A program made the translations under genes and the position numbers. From Hoyosella subflava DQS3-9A1 (GTDB lineage Bacteria; Actinomycetota; Actinomycetes; Mycobacteriales; Mycobacteriaceae), in the NCBI RefSeq assembly GCF_000214175.1, contig NC_015564.1:1364001-1428000 (forward strand): a stretch of DNA of 64,000 nt. The letters run 5' to 3'. The notes under the pieces were generated by a model. The model saw only the letters and a program-made list of their open reading frames with translations. It ran no database searches and was not told the origin of the DNA. Numbering within the stretch: position 1 is the stretch's first letter; each line of letters begins with the position of its first letter. Shown here piece by piece: positions 9,076-19,500 of this stretch.

Positions 9076-10655
9076 CCCCTGGCGTTTCGCCCGCACCGCT
9101 TCCGCACGACTTCGCGGGGAGAGAGGTCCTGGTTGCGGGAGCGGGGGTCTCCGGCCTCGCTACGGTGCGTGCGCTGCACGCGATCGGTGCGCGCGCGGTA
9201 GTAGCCGACACGCGTGAGCATGCGCTCGAACCGGCCATCGAACAGGGGGCTCGCGGTCTTCTGCTCGACTCCGCCATGCCCCCAGGGAGGGAGATCTTCG
9301 AGGGGATCCGCCTCGTCGTGACGAGCCCGGGATGGCGGCCAGACGCCGATCTGCTAGCGGAGGCGACACGCAACGGGATCCCGGTCTGGGGTGACGTGGA
9401 GCTCGCCTGGCGGCTCGACCAAGCCGGAATATTCGGTCCGCCGCGGCGATGGCTTGCCGTCACTGGAACCAACGGCAAGACCACTACCACCACCATGCTG
9501 AACTCGATTCTTCGTGCCGCTGGACTCCACAGCGCAGCGTGCGGAAATATCGGGCGCCCGATACTGGACGCGATGATGGCGGGGTATGGCACTGATCTCC
9601 CTGATCTTCAAGCCCGAATCGATGTGCTCGCAATCGAGTTATCGTCCTTCCAGCTCTTCTGGGCACCCTCAGTGACCCCGGAAGCGGGAGTGATCCTGAA
9701 CATCGCTGAGGACCACCTCGACTGGCACGGCAGCATGGATGCCTACGTCGAGGCGAAGCTGCGGGTCCTCACGGGCCGCATCGGCGTGCTGGGACTAGAT
9801 GATCCCGTCGCTTCCCAATTGACTAACAGATCGATGGCAGCACGGACGATCGGGTTCCGTTTGGGTGCCCCCGAGCGCAACGAGTTTGGCGTTGCCGACG
9901 GTTACCTGGTTGATCGTGCATTCGGTGATGCTGCGGGCGTCCGGCTGGTGAAGGCGGACGAGGTACGGCCAGGAGGGCGGCCGGGCTTGCTCGATGGTCT
10001 CGCCGCGGCAGCGCTGGCCCGGGGACTCGGCGTAGCCGCGGAAGCGGTCGCAGAAGGGCTGCGTACCCATGAGACTGGTCCGCACCGCAATGCGAAGGTG
10101 GCGTCGCTCGGCGGCGTCACATATGTCGATGATTCGAAAGCGACCAACCCACATGCCGCGCTTGCGTCGATCTCGACGTATCCGCGCGTCGTGTGGCTTG
10201 CGGGAGGTCTACTCAAAGGCGCCAACGTCGAGGAACTCATTGCCGACGTCCGAGACCAACTGGTGGCTGCGGTCCTTATAGGAGCGGATCGCCGGGTGAT
10301 AGCGGAGACATTAGCGCGACACGCGCCGGATGTTCCTGTCGTCGAGGTGTTCGCGGGCGACGATAGGTCAGTGACAGTGACGACGATTCAGAGCGGACGC
10401 GCTGGCACCCCTTTGGCAGCGCAGGAGAAGCGGTACGCCGCACCCGTGGACACTGACCTCGCCGATGCGGTCATGGCGCGTGCGGTCAACGCCGCCGCCG
10501 CGCTCGCACGGCGGGGAGACACGGTGCTGCTAGCGCCGTCAGCCGCGTCGCTAGACATGTTCCGTGATTATGGTCATCGCGGTCGGAGCTTCTCTCTTGC
10601 GGTGGCAGCGCTCGGATCTCCGCCAGTCCCTGGCGTGAAGGGTGTCGGGGACTGA
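9072..10655 (+). CDS. murD: UDP-N-acetylmuramoylalanine--D-glutamate ligase MurD
   Basis: MurD adds D-glutamate to UDP-MurNAc-L-Ala. The 527-residue protein opens with a Rossmann-like [13 protein letters not shown] segment, then the ATP loop G132-T-N-G-K-T and the substrate region IELSSFQL. The C-terminal ligase domain carries [11 protein letters not shown]. The GTG at 9072 overlaps the mraY stop and has GGGGGAG just upstream, so it is preferred to an in-frame start at 9045. A 30-residue insertion near [15 protein letters not shown] in the C-terminal domain makes it slightly longer than the E. coli enzyme. Confidence 0.93.
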   Translation: MTPGVSPAPLPHDFAGREVLVAGAGVSGLATVRALHAIGARAVVADTREHALEPAIEQGARGLLLDSAMPPGREIFEGIRLVVTSPGWRPDADLLAEATRNGIPVWGDVELAWRLDQAGIFGPPRRWLAVTGTNGKTTTTTMLNSILRAAGLHSAACGNIGRPILDAMMAGYGTDLPDLQARIDVLAIELSSFQLFWAPSVTPEAGVILNIAEDHLDWHGSMDAYVEAKLRVLTGRIGVLGLDDPVASQLTNRSMAARTIGFRLGAPERNEFGVADGYLVDRAFGDAAGVRLVKADEVRPGGRPGLLDGLAAAALARGLGVAAEAVAEGLRTHETGPHRNAKVASLGGVTYVDDSKATNPHAALASISTYPRVVWLAGGLLKGANVEELIADVRDQLVAAVLIGADRRVIAETLARHAPDVPVVEVFAGDDRSVTVTTIQSGRAGTPLAAQEKRYAAPVDTDLADAVMARAVNAAAALARRGDTVLLAPSAASLDMFRDYGHRGRSFSLAVAALGSPPVPGVKGVGD

Positions 10656-12241
10656 TGGCCCGTGCTGTTGGCGGGCTCGCTGGGTGGCGCACTGCCGTGG
10701 CTGCCAGGTTCGGCGCGTGGCTGAATCGTCCGCTCGCGTCGTTTCACCTGATCCTCTCGATCTCTGCGCTGCTGTCGATTCTTGGCCTGGTGATGGTGCT
10801 CTCGGCGTCGAGTGTGTCCGAGATCGGTCGCTCAGGGTCGGCGTACTCCATGTTCTTCCGCCAATTGATGTTCATCACAGCCGGCTGGATCATGTTCTAC
10901 CTGGCGTTACGTACACCGGTCCGCGTCTTCCGCAGATTTGCGCTCGTCGCCTTCCTGGCGTCCACCGTGATGCTCGTGCTCGTGCTAATACCGGGGATCG
11001 GCGTGCTCGTCAATGGCGCTCGCAGCTGGTTCCAGTTCGCTGGATTCGCGTTCCAGCCGTCGGAGCTCGTCAAGATCACGCTCGCGATGTGGGGCGCCGT
11101 GCTTCTTGGCGACCGCGCCGTGCGTACACGCAGCATCCGTGACATGCTGATTCCGCTGCTGCCGGGCGCACTCGTGGTCTTTTATCTGGTGGCGATGCAG
11201 CCGGATTACAGCACCCTGGTCGTGCTGTTCTTCATCCTTTTAGGGCTTTTGTGGTTCGCGGGGCTGCCACTGGGATTTTTCGTTGTTGGTGTGGGTGCGG
11301 CGATGTCGGTCGCCGCGGTTATGGCGGTCGCTGAAGGCTACCGGTCTCAGCGACTGAGGGCCTTTTTCAACTCAGACGACGATCCCCTTGGTGCGAGTTA
11401 TCAGGCGAGACAGGCAAAATTCTCGCTCGCCGATGGTGGTTTCTGGGGAGTCGGTCTCGGACAAAGCCGCGCGAAATGGGCATACCTGCCTGAAGCGCAC
11501 AACGACTTCATCTTCGCGATCATCGGTGAGGAACTCGGATTCCTCGGCTGCGTTGCTGTCCTTGGCTTGTTCGCTCTATTCGCCTACACCGGTTTGCGTA
11601 TCGCCACGAGATCGGTCGACCCGTTTCTCCGTATCTTCGTTGCGACGTCAACGGTATGGGTGATCGGGCAATCGTTTATCAACTTGGGCTATGTCGTCGG
11701 CCTGCTGCCCGTTACTGGACTGCAGCTACCCCTAGTCTCGGCCGGCGGGACCTCCGCCGTGATGACTCTGTTTATGTTCGGGATCATCGCGAATGCGGCC
11801 CGCCACGAACCGGAGGCGATTGCGGCCTTGCGGTCAGCGCCGAAGAAGAGCAAACTCTCGCGCTTCTTGCGCTTGCCCGATCCGGAAAAGTACGTGCCAG
11901 CGAAGCCCGTTCGCGGCGCACCTCGACGTGAAGCTTCGTACACTGCGCACTCATACGGTGATGTGCGTGCGGCCGAGTCGTGGGAATATGGACGCGCCGG
12001 AAGCCCCCGGCCCTATCCTGGGGGTCGTGCCCCCACGGCGGCTTACGGTTCTGCAACACCGGTTCCGCCCGAGCGTGAGTACCGGACCCGTGGGCGCCGA
12101 AGCACGGGCAGCAGTGGTATTGATGAAGGTCGTGGAGCACGGCGCGGCCAGCAGAATCGGAGCTCAGACGGAAATCGGTCACGCCACCCGGGGCACGGCG
12201 GGCGTTCCGGGGACAACCGGGATTTCAGGCGTGGTCGGTGA
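10655..12241 (+). CDS. ftsW: SEDS-family peptidoglycan glycosyltransferase FtsW
   Basis: FtsW polymerises lipid II at the septum with PbpB. The 528-residue protein has about ten membrane helices over residues 30-395. Family motifs include NGARSWFQFAGFAFQPSELVK, SLADGGFWGVGLGQS, PEAHNDFIFAIIGEELGF and TGLQLPLVSAGGTSAVM. After about residue 400 comes a long polar tail rich in Arg, Pro and Gly. Cytoplasmic tails of this kind are known in mycobacterial FtsW, where they contact FtsZ or PbpB. The ATG overlaps the murD stop by one base. Confidence 0.95.
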   Translation: MARAVGGLAGWRTAVAARFGAWLNRPLASFHLILSISALLSILGLVMVLSASSVSEIGRSGSAYSMFFRQLMFITAGWIMFYLALRTPVRVFRRFALVAFLASTVMLVLVLIPGIGVLVNGARSWFQFAGFAFQPSELVKITLAMWGAVLLGDRAVRTRSIRDMLIPLLPGALVVFYLVAMQPDYSTLVVLFFILLGLLWFAGLPLGFFVVGVGAAMSVAAVMAVAEGYRSQRLRAFFNSDDDPLGASYQARQAKFSLADGGFWGVGLGQSRAKWAYLPEAHNDFIFAIIGEELGFLGCVAVLGLFALFAYTGLRIATRSVDPFLRIFVATSTVWVIGQSFINLGYVVGLLPVTGLQLPLVSAGGTSAVMTLFMFGIIANAARHEPEAIAALRSAPKKSKLSRFLRLPDPEKYVPAKPVRGAPRREASYTAHSYGDVRAAESWEYGRAGSPRPYPGGRAPTAAYGSATPVPPEREYRTRGRRSTGSSGIDEGRGARRGQQNRSSDGNRSRHPGHGGRSGDNRDFRRGR

Positions 12242-12259
12242 ACTAGGTGATAGGGGTGC

Positions 12260-13396
12260 GTGGGAGTGACGGAGTCCAGAGTCCGATCGGTTTCGGTCGT
12301 ACTGGCCGGTGGTGGGACTGCTGGCCACATTGAGCCAGCGATGGCGGTCGCTGACGCTCTGCGCAGCATCGACCCGCACGTCCGGATCACTGCGCTCGGA
12401 ACGGAACGCGGCCTCGAAACGAAGCTCATTCCTGAGCGTGGATATCCCCTGAAGCTCATCCCGCCGGTGCCGCTGCCAAGAAAGGCCTCCCGTCAAATGT
12501 TCGGCCTGCCGCGTCGCGTACGCCAGGCTGTCAAACAGACACGGGCGATCCTCGATGAGGTCGAGGCCGATGTGATCATTGGTTTCGGTGGTTACGTGTC
12601 GCTGCCTGCGTATCTCGCAGCGGGGCCTGGCCTGCTGCGTCGCCGCCAACGTATCCCGATTGTCGTACACGAAGCGAACGCGAGCGCAGGTCTCGCGAAC
12701 AAGGTCGGAGCCCGGCGAGCGTCGCGCGTTCTGACGGCGTTTCCGGAATCGGGCTTGCCGAACGGCGAGGTGGTCGGGATTCCCGTCCGGGCGGCTATCA
12801 CCGGTCTCGATCGCGGTGCGCTGCGAGCTAAGGCGCGGGAGAGCTTTGGACTCGATCCGGAAGCGACGACGCTTCTTGTCTTCGGCGGTTCACAAGGGGC
12901 ACGATCACTCAATGACGCGGTGTCCGCTGCCGCACCGGACCTCGCGGCAGCAGGTATCGGGGTGTTGCATGCTCACGGGCCAAAGAACTCTCTCGAGGTC
13001 CCCGCTGTTGATGTCGGCCCGCCCTATGTCGCTGTTCCGTATTTGAGCCGGATGGACCTCGCATATGCCGCTGCGGACGCGGTGGTATGCCGGTCGGGGG
13101 CAATGACTGTCGCTGAGGTTTCAGCGGTCGGATTGCCTGCAGTGTATGTCCCCCTGCCGCATGGCAACGGGGAGCAAGAACTCAATGCCAGGCCTGTCGT
13201 TGCGGCAGGCGGGGGGATAGTTGTGTCTGACGGCGACCTGTCCCGCGACCGGGTGGTCGATACGATCATTCCGATGCTGCAGGATAAGGACCGGTTGCGG
13301 CGAATGAGTGAAAACGCAGCTGATGCGGGACACCGGTCCGCGGCTGCTCAGGTAGCGAAGATCGTGATGGATGTCGCGAGAGGAGACCGCGCGTGA
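12260..13396 (+). CDS. murG: UDP-N-acetylglucosamine--lipid I GlcNAc transferase MurG
   Basis: MurG converts lipid I to lipid II on the cytoplasmic membrane face. The 378-residue GT28 enzyme has the glycine-rich G17-GGTAGH23 loop, [23 protein letters not shown] and [12 protein letters not shown]. The C-terminal donor site is [34 protein letters not shown] in part. The GTG at 12260 is preferred (AGGGG about 4-8 bases upstream); a GTG at 12266 is possible. An 18-base gap separates it from ftsW, and its stop overlaps murC. Confidence 0.95.
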   Translation: MGVTESRVRSVSVVLAGGGTAGHIEPAMAVADALRSIDPHVRITALGTERGLETKLIPERGYPLKLIPPVPLPRKASRQMFGLPRRVRQAVKQTRAILDEVEADVIIGFGGYVSLPAYLAAGPGLLRRRQRIPIVVHEANASAGLANKVGARRASRVLTAFPESGLPNGEVVGIPVRAAITGLDRGALRAKARESFGLDPEATTLLVFGGSQGARSLNDAVSAAAPDLAAAGIGVLHAHGPKNSLEVPAVDVGPPYVAVPYLSRMDLAYAAADAVVCRSGAMTVAEVSAVGLPAVYVPLPHGNGEQELNARPVVAAGGGIVVSDGDLSRDRVVDTIIPMLQDKDRLRRMSENAADAGHRSAAAQVAKIVMDVARGDRA

Positions 13397-14913
13397 CCGG
13401 ACAGAGTCTCGATAGTCCCACTGACCTTCCTCCCGAACTGCAGAGAGTTCACATGATTGGCATCGGTGGCGCCGGGATGTCGGGCATCGCTCGCATTTTG
13501 ATGGCTCGCGGAGGTGCTGTTTCGGGCTCGGATGCGAAAGATAGCCGGGTGCTGCTCGATTTGCGTGCGCGCGGCGCCGAAGTGCGGGTAGGTCACGATG
13601 CGGCTGCTCTCGATCTCATTGAGGGCGGCCCCACAATGGTGGTGAGCACCCAGAGTGCGATTCCAAAGACCAACCCCGAACTGGTCGAAGCGCAGCGCCG
13701 CGGAATTCCGACGAGTTACCGGCCCGACGTCCTCGCCACTTTGATGCGGGGGAGCACACCAGTGCTCGTTTCGGGTACACACGGAAAGACTTCGACGACG
13801 TCGCTGCTGGTCGTTGCTCTGCAGCACTGCAAACTTGATCCGTCGTTCGCGGTCGGTGGTGAGCTCAACGAAGCTGGCACCAACGCGCACCATGGCACTG
13901 GCGAGGTGTTCGTGGCGGAAGCTGATGAGAGTGATGGTTCGCTGTTGCGTTACGAGCCCGGTGTGGCCATCGTGACCAACGTCGAGGCAGATCATCTTGA
14001 CTACTTCGGTTCCGCCGAGGCCTACGTACGGATTTTTGATGACTTTGCCGGTCGAATGCAGCCCGGTGGCCTGATGGTTGTGTGCCTTGACGATCCTGGT
14101 GCTGCCGCCTTCGCGGAACGCGCCGCGGCACGCGGCATCAGGGTCGTTGGCTACGGCTCGGGCGAAACGGTGCCGACCGGAGTTGAACTTGGCGTGCAGC
14201 TCATCAACTGGGAAGCGCGTGATGGCGGCGGCGCTGGCCAGATCCATATTGCGGGTGAGGACAGCCCTAGGGCCATGCGGCTCGCTGTACCTGGCAGGCA
14301 CATGGCACTGAATGCACTCGGCGCGTTCCTCGCCGCCCGTGAGGTCGGGGCGCAAACCGACGAAATTCTGGAGGGGCTAGAGGGGTTTGGCGGTGTGCGT
14401 CGCCGTTTCCAGTACACCGGGCGTGAAGCAGGGGTACGTCTGTTCGACGACTACGCGCACCACCCCACCGAGGTTCGGGCCGTACTGTCCACCGCTCAGG
14501 ACATGGTGGCGCAGGAGCACGCGGCTGACCCTGCGACACCTCCGGGCCGGGTCGTCGTCGTTTTCCAGCCGCACCTGTATTCGCGCACGCAGACCTTCGC
14601 GCCGGAGTTCGCTGAGGCACTCAGCATCGCAGATGAAGTCATCGTCCTCGATGTCTACGGTGCCAGGGAAGAGCCCGTACCGGGCGTCACCGGTGAACTC
14701 ATCGCACGGCAGGTGGCGAAGCCCGTGTATTTCCAGCCCGATGTGTCGGAGCTTCCGCGTCAGGTAGCGAAACTGGCGAACGCTGGGGATGTTGTCCTCA
14801 CGATGGGGGCGGGCGACGTCACAATGCTGGGCCCATCGATTCTCGACGCCCTGCGTGCGAAGCGGAATCATCTGCGGCCAGGAGCGTTGAACACCCGGGG
14901 AAACTCGGGGTAG
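13393..14913 (+). CDS. murC: UDP-N-acetylmuramate--L-alanine ligase MurC
   Basis: MurC starts the stem peptide by adding L-alanine to UDP-MurNAc. The 506-residue protein has [16 protein letters not shown] near residue 17, the ATP loop G128-THGKT133 and [11 protein letters not shown]. The C-terminal domain has [12 protein letters not shown] and FQPHLYSRT. The GTG overlaps the murG stop (GTGA). A 335-residue open frame on the opposite strand of this gene is a shadow of its codon bias. Confidence 0.95.
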   Translation: MTGQSLDSPTDLPPELQRVHMIGIGGAGMSGIARILMARGGAVSGSDAKDSRVLLDLRARGAEVRVGHDAAALDLIEGGPTMVVSTQSAIPKTNPELVEAQRRGIPTSYRPDVLATLMRGSTPVLVSGTHGKTSTTSLLVVALQHCKLDPSFAVGGELNEAGTNAHHGTGEVFVAEADESDGSLLRYEPGVAIVTNVEADHLDYFGSAEAYVRIFDDFAGRMQPGGLMVVCLDDPGAAAFAERAAARGIRVVGYGSGETVPTGVELGVQLINWEARDGGGAGQIHIAGEDSPRAMRLAVPGRHMALNALGAFLAAREVGAQTDEILEGLEGFGGVRRRFQYTGREAGVRLFDDYAHHPTEVRAVLSTAQDMVAQEHAADPATPPGRVVVVFQPHLYSRTQTFAPEFAEALSIADEVIVLDVYGAREEPVPGVTGELIARQVAKPVYFQPDVSELPRQVAKLANAGDVVLTMGAGDVTMLGPSILDALRAKRNHLRPGALNTRGNSG

Positions 14914-14916
14914 CAG

Positions 14917-15645
14917 GTGAGCTCGAGAACAGCCCAGCGGCCACGGCGGCAGCAGCGGAATCCACGAGAGGGACGCCCCCGGCTGGCGCGCGGTAAAGTG
15001 ATCCTGATCATCGTGCTCGCGGTGTCGGCGGTTGTTGGAGTGGGCGCGGCGGCGTATTTTTCGCCTGTTCTCGCGGTCCGCAGCATCGATGTCGAAACAG
15101 GCCCGACAGTTCCAGACGAGATGGTGCGGGCCGTAGTCGATGTCGCACCTGAGACGCCGCTGCTGCAGGTGAGCACGCACCATATCGCCTCTCGTGTGGC
15201 CGAACTGCCCAAGGTTGCTGAGGTGGCGGTGAAGCGGAGTTATCCGTCGACGCTACGAATCGTGGTCACTGAGCGTGTTCCTGCGGTGTTCTACGACAAA
15301 CCGGCTGGGCCCCATCTGATGGATTTGTACGCAGTGACGTATGCGATCGAACCACCGCCTCCTGGAGTTCCTCGACTGGTAGTCGACGACCCCGGAGCGG
15401 ACGACTCTGCGACGAGGTCTGCCCTATCTGTGCTCTCGTCGCTCGCGCCCGAGATGCGTGGGCAAGTCGTGGAAGTCAGTGCCGACTCGCCTGCCGACGT
15501 GCGTTTGGTGCTCGACGACGGGCGCACCGTGATCTGGGGCAGTTCGGAAGGCACCGAGCGTAAGGCCAGAGTCGCGAACGCCCTCCTTACGCAGCCGGGG
15601 CAGATCTACGACGTGTCCAGTCCAGATCTGCCGACAATCCGCTGA
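14917..15645 (+). CDS. ftsQ: Cell division protein FtsQ
   Basis: FtsQ is a bitopic divisome protein that organises FtsL/FtsB. This 242-residue product has a very basic N-terminus (1-26), one membrane helix (about 27-48) and a POTRA domain beginning at SPVLAVRSIDVETG. The FtsQ domain follows, with LRIVVTERVPAVFY. It starts at a GTG three bases after the murC stop. The protein lacks the long N-terminal tail of some mycobacterial homologs. Confidence 0.92.
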   Translation: MSSRTAQRPRRQQRNPREGRPRLARGKVILIIVLAVSAVVGVGAAAYFSPVLAVRSIDVETGPTVPDEMVRAVVDVAPETPLLQVSTHHIASRVAELPKVAEVAVKRSYPSTLRIVVTERVPAVFYDKPAGPHLMDLYAVTYAIEPPPPGVPRLVVDDPGADDSATRSALSVLSSLAPEMRGQVVEVSADSPADVRLVLDDGRTVIWGSSEGTERKARVANALLTQPGQIYDVSSPDLPTIR

Positions 15646-15762
15646 CGTTTCCGGCGGTGCGACACGGTCAACGTTTCGCGAAGAAGAAATAACTGTGCAG
15701 TCTCGGCGCGCCTAATGGAGATCGTCTTGCGTCATGCCTAGCGTTTCCGAGCAGTCAGGTAC

Positions 15763-15799
15763 TTGACATAACTCTAACCCTGTGGTTGAGGTTTAGAGT
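15763..15799 (+). promoter_or_regulatory. ftsZ upstream promoter/dyad
   Basis: The 230-base gap between ftsQ and ftsZ contains a perfect -35 hexamer TTGACA (15763-15768). Overlapping it downstream is a dyad whose arms ACTCTAA (15771-15777) and TTAGAGT (15793-15799) are exactly complementary. No good -10 lies at the ideal 17-base spacing, so the exact start site is unclear. Independent ftsZ promoters are known in mycobacteria and corynebacteria. The dyad may bind a regulator or form a hairpin. Confidence 0.45.
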
Positions 15800-15875
15800 T
15801 TACAGTTTGAGTTCCCGGCCCCCGAAGGTCCACAAAGAACGCTGGTAGAGCAAGACACATGGAAGGCGAGAGCCC

Positions 15876-17111
15876 ATGACGCCCCCGCACAACTACCTCG
15901 CCGTTATCAAAGTCGTCGGCATCGGCGGCGGTGGGGTCAACGCAGTAAACCGAATGATTGAAGCTGGACTCAAAGGTGTTGAGTTCATCGCGATCAACAC
16001 GGATGCGCAAGCGTTGCTGATGAGCGACGCTGACGTGAAACTCGATGTGGGTCGTGAACTCACACGAGGTCTCGGCGCAGGTGCAGACCCCGAAGTCGGC
16101 CGTAAAGCTGCAGAAGATCACAAGAACGAGATTGAAGAAGTCATCAAAGGCGCAGACATGGTGTTCGTTACCGCCGGGGAGGGCGGCGGTACGGGTACCG
16201 GAGGCGCCCCGGTGGTTGCGAGCATCGCTCGAAAGCTCGGCGCGCTGACGGTCGGTGTTGTCACACGGCCGTTCTCTTTCGAGGGCAAGCGTCGCGGAGG
16301 ACAAGCTGAAGCCGGCATCGCCTCACTGCGCGAGTCCTGCGACACACTCATTGTCATCCCGAACGACCGCCTGTTGCAGCTCGGTGACGCAGCGGTCAGC
16401 CTCATGGATGCCTTCCGCTCAGCCGATGAGGTCCTCCTCAACGGTGTGCAGGGCATCACTGACCTGATCACCACTCCGGGTCTCATCAACGTCGACTTCG
16501 CCGACGTCAAGGGTGTGATGTCCGGAGCGGGCACCGCGCTCATGGGTATCGGTTCATCCCGGGGTGAGGGGCGCGCTGTCAAGGCAGCCGAAGCGGCCAT
16601 CAACTCACCGCTGCTCGAGGCGTCCATGGACGGTGCGCACGGTGTGCTCCTGTCCATCGCCGGTGGCTCTGATCTCGGCCTGTTCGAGATCCACGACGCT
16701 GCAAGCCTGGTCGAAGAGGCTGCGCACGTCGATGCCAACATCATTTTCGGAACGGTGATCGACGACTCTCTTGGTGACGAGGTTCGCGTCACGGTCATCG
16801 CTGCGGGATTCGATGGAGCCCCACCCGCCCGGAACATCCGTGACGAGCGTCGTGAACCGACACGGCAGGCAGCGGCACGGCCCGCCCCCGAGAGCACCCG
16901 GCGTGGCGCTCCTGAAGCCCCAGCGGGACGCGAGTATTCATCCTCACGGAACCGGTTCAGCGGCGATTTGCCTCCGATTCCAGCAGGCAATGGACGGCGC
17001 GGGGAGGCCCCTTCCCGGCCCGATCAAGTGCCCGCAGGATCCGGGCAGGGCCGCGGTCGCTACAACGACGATTTCGACGACGATTTCGACGTTCCGCCGT
17101 TCATGCGGTAA
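15876..17111 (+). CDS. ftsZ: Cell division GTPase FtsZ
   Basis: FtsZ is the tubulin homolog that forms the cytokinetic ring. The GTPase domain covers about residues 10-320, with [14 protein letters not shown], the tubulin signature G103-GGTGTG109 and the synergy-loop element [12 protein letters not shown] Pro/Arg/Gly linker of about 75 residues leads to the conserved tail [11 protein letters not shown], which binds SepF and FtsW in relatives. At 411 residues it is roughly 30 longer than the mycobacterial protein, mostly in the linker. The ATG has GGAAGGCGAGAG upstream. Confidence 0.97.
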   Translation: MTPPHNYLAVIKVVGIGGGGVNAVNRMIEAGLKGVEFIAINTDAQALLMSDADVKLDVGRELTRGLGAGADPEVGRKAAEDHKNEIEEVIKGADMVFVTAGEGGGTGTGGAPVVASIARKLGALTVGVVTRPFSFEGKRRGGQAEAGIASLRESCDTLIVIPNDRLLQLGDAAVSLMDAFRSADEVLLNGVQGITDLITTPGLINVDFADVKGVMSGAGTALMGIGSSRGEGRAVKAAEAAINSPLLEASMDGAHGVLLSIAGGSDLGLFEIHDAASLVEEAAHVDANIIFGTVIDDSLGDEVRVTVIAAGFDGAPPARNIRDERREPTRQAAARPAPESTRRGAPEAPAGREYSSSRNRFSGDLPPIPAGNGRRGEAPSRPDQVPAGSGQGRGRYNDDFDDDFDVPPFMR

Positions 17112-17117
17112 CGAGCT

Positions 17118-17136
17118 TGGCCCTTCATCAGGGCCA
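17118..17136 (+). terminator. Short hairpin after ftsZ
   Basis: TGGCCCT (17118-17124) pairs perfectly with AGGGCCA (17130-17136) around a TCATC loop, 7 bases after the ftsZ stop. The following bases are AT (TAAT) and not a U-run, so it may only attenuate or protect the ftsZ 3' end before pgeF. Confidence 0.45.
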
Positions 17137-17165
17137 TAATCGGGGGGAGTTGATGAGGGGGCGAG

Positions 17166-17870
17166 ATGCCAGTTCGGTGGAAGATCACTACACGGTCGGG
17201 TGGCATCTCCCAACCTCCTTATGATTCCCTCAATCTCGGTGTTCACGTCGGTGACGCACCTGACGCTGTTGCGGAGAACCGCCAGCGGCTAGCTGCGGAA
17301 CTCGGGGTGCGTGGCGATCGTGTGATCTGGATGGACCAGGTGCATGGCACACACGTCGCAGTAGTCGAGAGCTCTTCTTCGGAGCCGCTTACCGAAACCG
17401 ATGCGGTTGTCACCGCGAAGCCCGGCCTTGTTCTCGCAGTGCTTACCGCTGATTGCGTACCAGTACTGCTCGCCGATGAAACGGCATGTGTGATAGGGGC
17501 CGCGCATGCCGGAAGGGTCGGCGCGAAGAACGGGGTCGTGAAGGCAGTGATCGGCCAGATGGCCAGCATGGGGGCAGACCCTGGCCGTATCACTGTTCTT
17601 CTCGGTCCATCGGCGTGTGGCCGGTGTTACGAGGTCCCTGATGAGATGCGTGCCGACGTTGAGAGGTACCTGCCGCGGAGTTCGTCGACGACTCGGGCCG
17701 GCACCCCATCGATTGACTTGCCTGCCGGGCTCGAGCGGCAACTGAGAGGTCTGGGGATCCGTGAGATCCGGCGTGACCCCCGTTGCACGATCGAGGATCC
17801 GACGTTGTACAGTCACCGCCGCGCTGCGCCCACCGGGCGGTTCGCGTCGCTGATCTGGATGACGGGGTAA
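17166..17870 (+). CDS. pgeF: Peptidoglycan editing factor PgeF / YfiH-family purine nucleoside enzyme
   Basis: The YfiH/DUF152 (laccase-domain) family hydrolyses or phosphorolyses purine nucleosides and in E. coli edits wrong MurC products. The 234-residue protein has the three metal ligands H60 (QVHGTHV), C97 (LTADCVPV) and H114 (AAHAGRVG), plus LLGPSACGRCYEVP and a C-terminal YSHRRAAPTGRFASLIWM. It sits directly after ftsZ as in mycobacteria. The ATG at 17166 follows a G-rich Shine-Dalgarno. The next gene begins 2 bases after its stop. Confidence 0.85.
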   Translation: MPVRWKITTRSGGISQPPYDSLNLGVHVGDAPDAVAENRQRLAAELGVRGDRVIWMDQVHGTHVAVVESSSSEPLTETDAVVTAKPGLVLAVLTADCVPVLLADETACVIGAAHAGRVGAKNGVVKAVIGQMASMGADPGRITVLLGPSACGRCYEVPDEMRADVERYLPRSSSTTRAGTPSIDLPAGLERQLRGLGIREIRRDPRCTIEDPTLYSHRRAAPTGRFASLIWMTG

Positions 17871-17872
17871 CT

Positions 17873-18616
17873 GTGGATGGTGTATTGAGTACTGCGCGCG
17901 CTCGGGAGATCGCCGACGCCGTCGCTGCTCAGCGTGACCGGCTTCGTAGTGCGTGCAGTGCGGCTGGACGGGCCGAGCGGGAAGTTGCTCTACTTCCTGT
18001 GACGAAGTTTTTTCCCGCCAGCGACGTGCAGATCCTCTATCGGCTTGGCTTCCGCGACTTCGGCGAGTCGCGCGTGCAGGAAGCAGCGGCCAAGGTGGAG
18101 GAGTTTGCGGAACTTGAGCCAGAAGCTGATGTGCGATGGCACATGATTGGCCAATTGCAGCGAAAGAAGGCGAACGCAGTCGCGCGCTGGGCGAGTTCAG
18201 TGCAGTCAGTCGACAGCAGCAAGCTCGTCAGCGCACTCGAGCGTGCGGTCCAGTCCGCCCGTCAAAGGGGCGACCGAGTGTCGGACCTCTCGGTCTATCT
18301 GCAAGTCAGTCTTGATCAGGATGAGGAGCGGGGGGGAGCGCCCCCTGATGAACTGGACGCTCTCGGCGCTCAGGTCGACGGCGCTGAGGGACTACGTCTC
18401 GCGGGCCTGATGAGTGTCCCGCCGCTCGGTGCCGTGCCGGAGGAAGCGTTCGCAGAACTCAGTGACATCCACACGCGATTCATGGCGCGGTTCCCTTCTG
18501 CGGTGGAGCTTTCGGCCGGAATGTCGGGTGACGCGGAAATCGCTGTGCGACACGGCTCTACCTGCGTGCGTGTCGGTACCGCATTGTTGGGTCTCAGAAC
18601 GATAACCTCGCCGTAA
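17873..18616 (+). CDS. YggS-family pyridoxal 5'-phosphate homeostasis protein
   Basis: YggS/PLPBP proteins bind PLP in a single TIM barrel without known catalysis and keep PLP and amino-acid pools balanced. The 247-residue product carries the PLP-binding K45 in LLPVTKFFPASDV. WHMIGQLQRKKAN, VYLQVSLDQD and SAGMSGDAEIAVRHGSTCVRVG in part are the family signatures. The GTG at 17873, two bases after pgeF, gives the normal length; the longer open frame only runs into pgeF. Between ftsZ and sepF is the usual actinobacterial place. Confidence 0.9.
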   Translation: MDGVLSTARAREIADAVAAQRDRLRSACSAAGRAEREVALLPVTKFFPASDVQILYRLGFRDFGESRVQEAAAKVEEFAELEPEADVRWHMIGQLQRKKANAVARWASSVQSVDSSKLVSALERAVQSARQRGDRVSDLSVYLQVSLDQDEERGGAPPDELDALGAQVDGAEGLRLAGLMSVPPLGAVPEEAFAELSDIHTRFMARFPSAVELSAGMSGDAEIAVRHGSTCVRVGTALLGLRTITSP

Positions 18617-18710
18617 TTGAACGATGGTGAACTGCCCGAACACCTCAATGCGCGGACTACATCCACCTATCCCGACACAGCCTCTTCGCCCCTGCCAAGG
18701 AAGGTCATCT

Positions 18711-19403
18711 ATGAGCACTCTGCAGAAGATCAAGGAGTACTTCGCGCTAGTACCGCCCGCGGAGTACGAGGACGATTACCTTGATGAGCCCGAGCAGCCT
18801 CGCGGACGTGCGCGCCGCGACGAGGAGATGCCCGGCTATCGTCCTGGTACCTACGTACCACCCCGTCGCAGTGAGCGCGACGACTACCCGCGCGGCGGTT
18901 TTGACCGGGATGGGTACGAGCGTGATGGTTTCGACCGCGAGGGGTTTGACCGCGACCGCTTCGGCATGGATCCACGTGCGGCTCGTGCCCCGCAGCCAGG
19001 ACCAGCTCCCGAGGACTTTGGTCGTGCACCAGTCCGGCAACCGCTGCAGCGAGCGCCACGCGTTGATCGGCATGAGGGAGGCCCGGACCGTCGTCCTGCG
19101 GCCGTATTGGAGGAAGGCAGCCAGTTGGGCAAGATCACCACTCTCCGTCCGCGCGATTACAGTGAGGCGCGCACCATCGGTGAGCAGTTCCGTGAAGGCG
19201 TTCCCGTGATCATGGACCTGAACGATATGCCAGGTGCGGATGCGAAGCGACTGGTCGACTTCGCTGCAGGATGTGCCTTTGCGCTGAACGGTAGCTTTGA
19301 GAAGGTGGCGTCCAAGGTGTTCCTACTGTCACCAGCTGACATCGACGTGACGGCCGAAGACCGTCGTCGCATCGCGGAAACCGGGTTCTATCAGGCCCGT
19401 TGA
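18711..19403 (+). CDS. sepF: Cell division protein SepF
   Basis: SepF tethers FtsZ to the membrane in actinobacteria, which lack FtsA. The 230-residue protein starts with the amphipathic membrane anchor MSTLQKIKEYFALVP. A charged linker follows, with an imperfect five-residue repeat of the RDGF/RDGY/REGF type at about 65-90. The SepF core runs from about residue 145 (ITTLRPRDYSEARTIGEQF) to the end. The ATG at 18711 follows AAGGAAGG; the open frame extends upstream without similarity. Confidence 0.93.
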   Translation: MSTLQKIKEYFALVPPAEYEDDYLDEPEQPRGRARRDEEMPGYRPGTYVPPRRSERDDYPRGGFDRDGYERDGFDREGFDRDRFGMDPRAARAPQPGPAPEDFGRAPVRQPLQRAPRVDRHEGGPDRRPAAVLEEGSQLGKITTLRPRDYSEARTIGEQFREGVPVIMDLNDMPGADAKRLVDFAAGCAFALNGSFEKVASKVFLLSPADIDVTAEDRRRIAETGFYQAR

Positions 19404-19500
19404 TTTCGTATAGACAGCCGCATCAGGTGGCGGGTGATGTTGGCGCTCGCGAAGTGCTGGCGGGTTTGAACCTTCTCGTGAAGTCAGGCAGAGTGGCAGA

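Noticed and set aside
13348-14355. 335-residue antisense frame opposite murC
   Set aside because: It lies fully within murC, shows no domain, and is a typical codon-bias shadow in GC-rich DNA.
16118-16990. 290-residue antisense frame opposite ftsZ
   Set aside because: Low-complexity Ser/Pro/Arg composition and full overlap with ftsZ mark it as a shadow.
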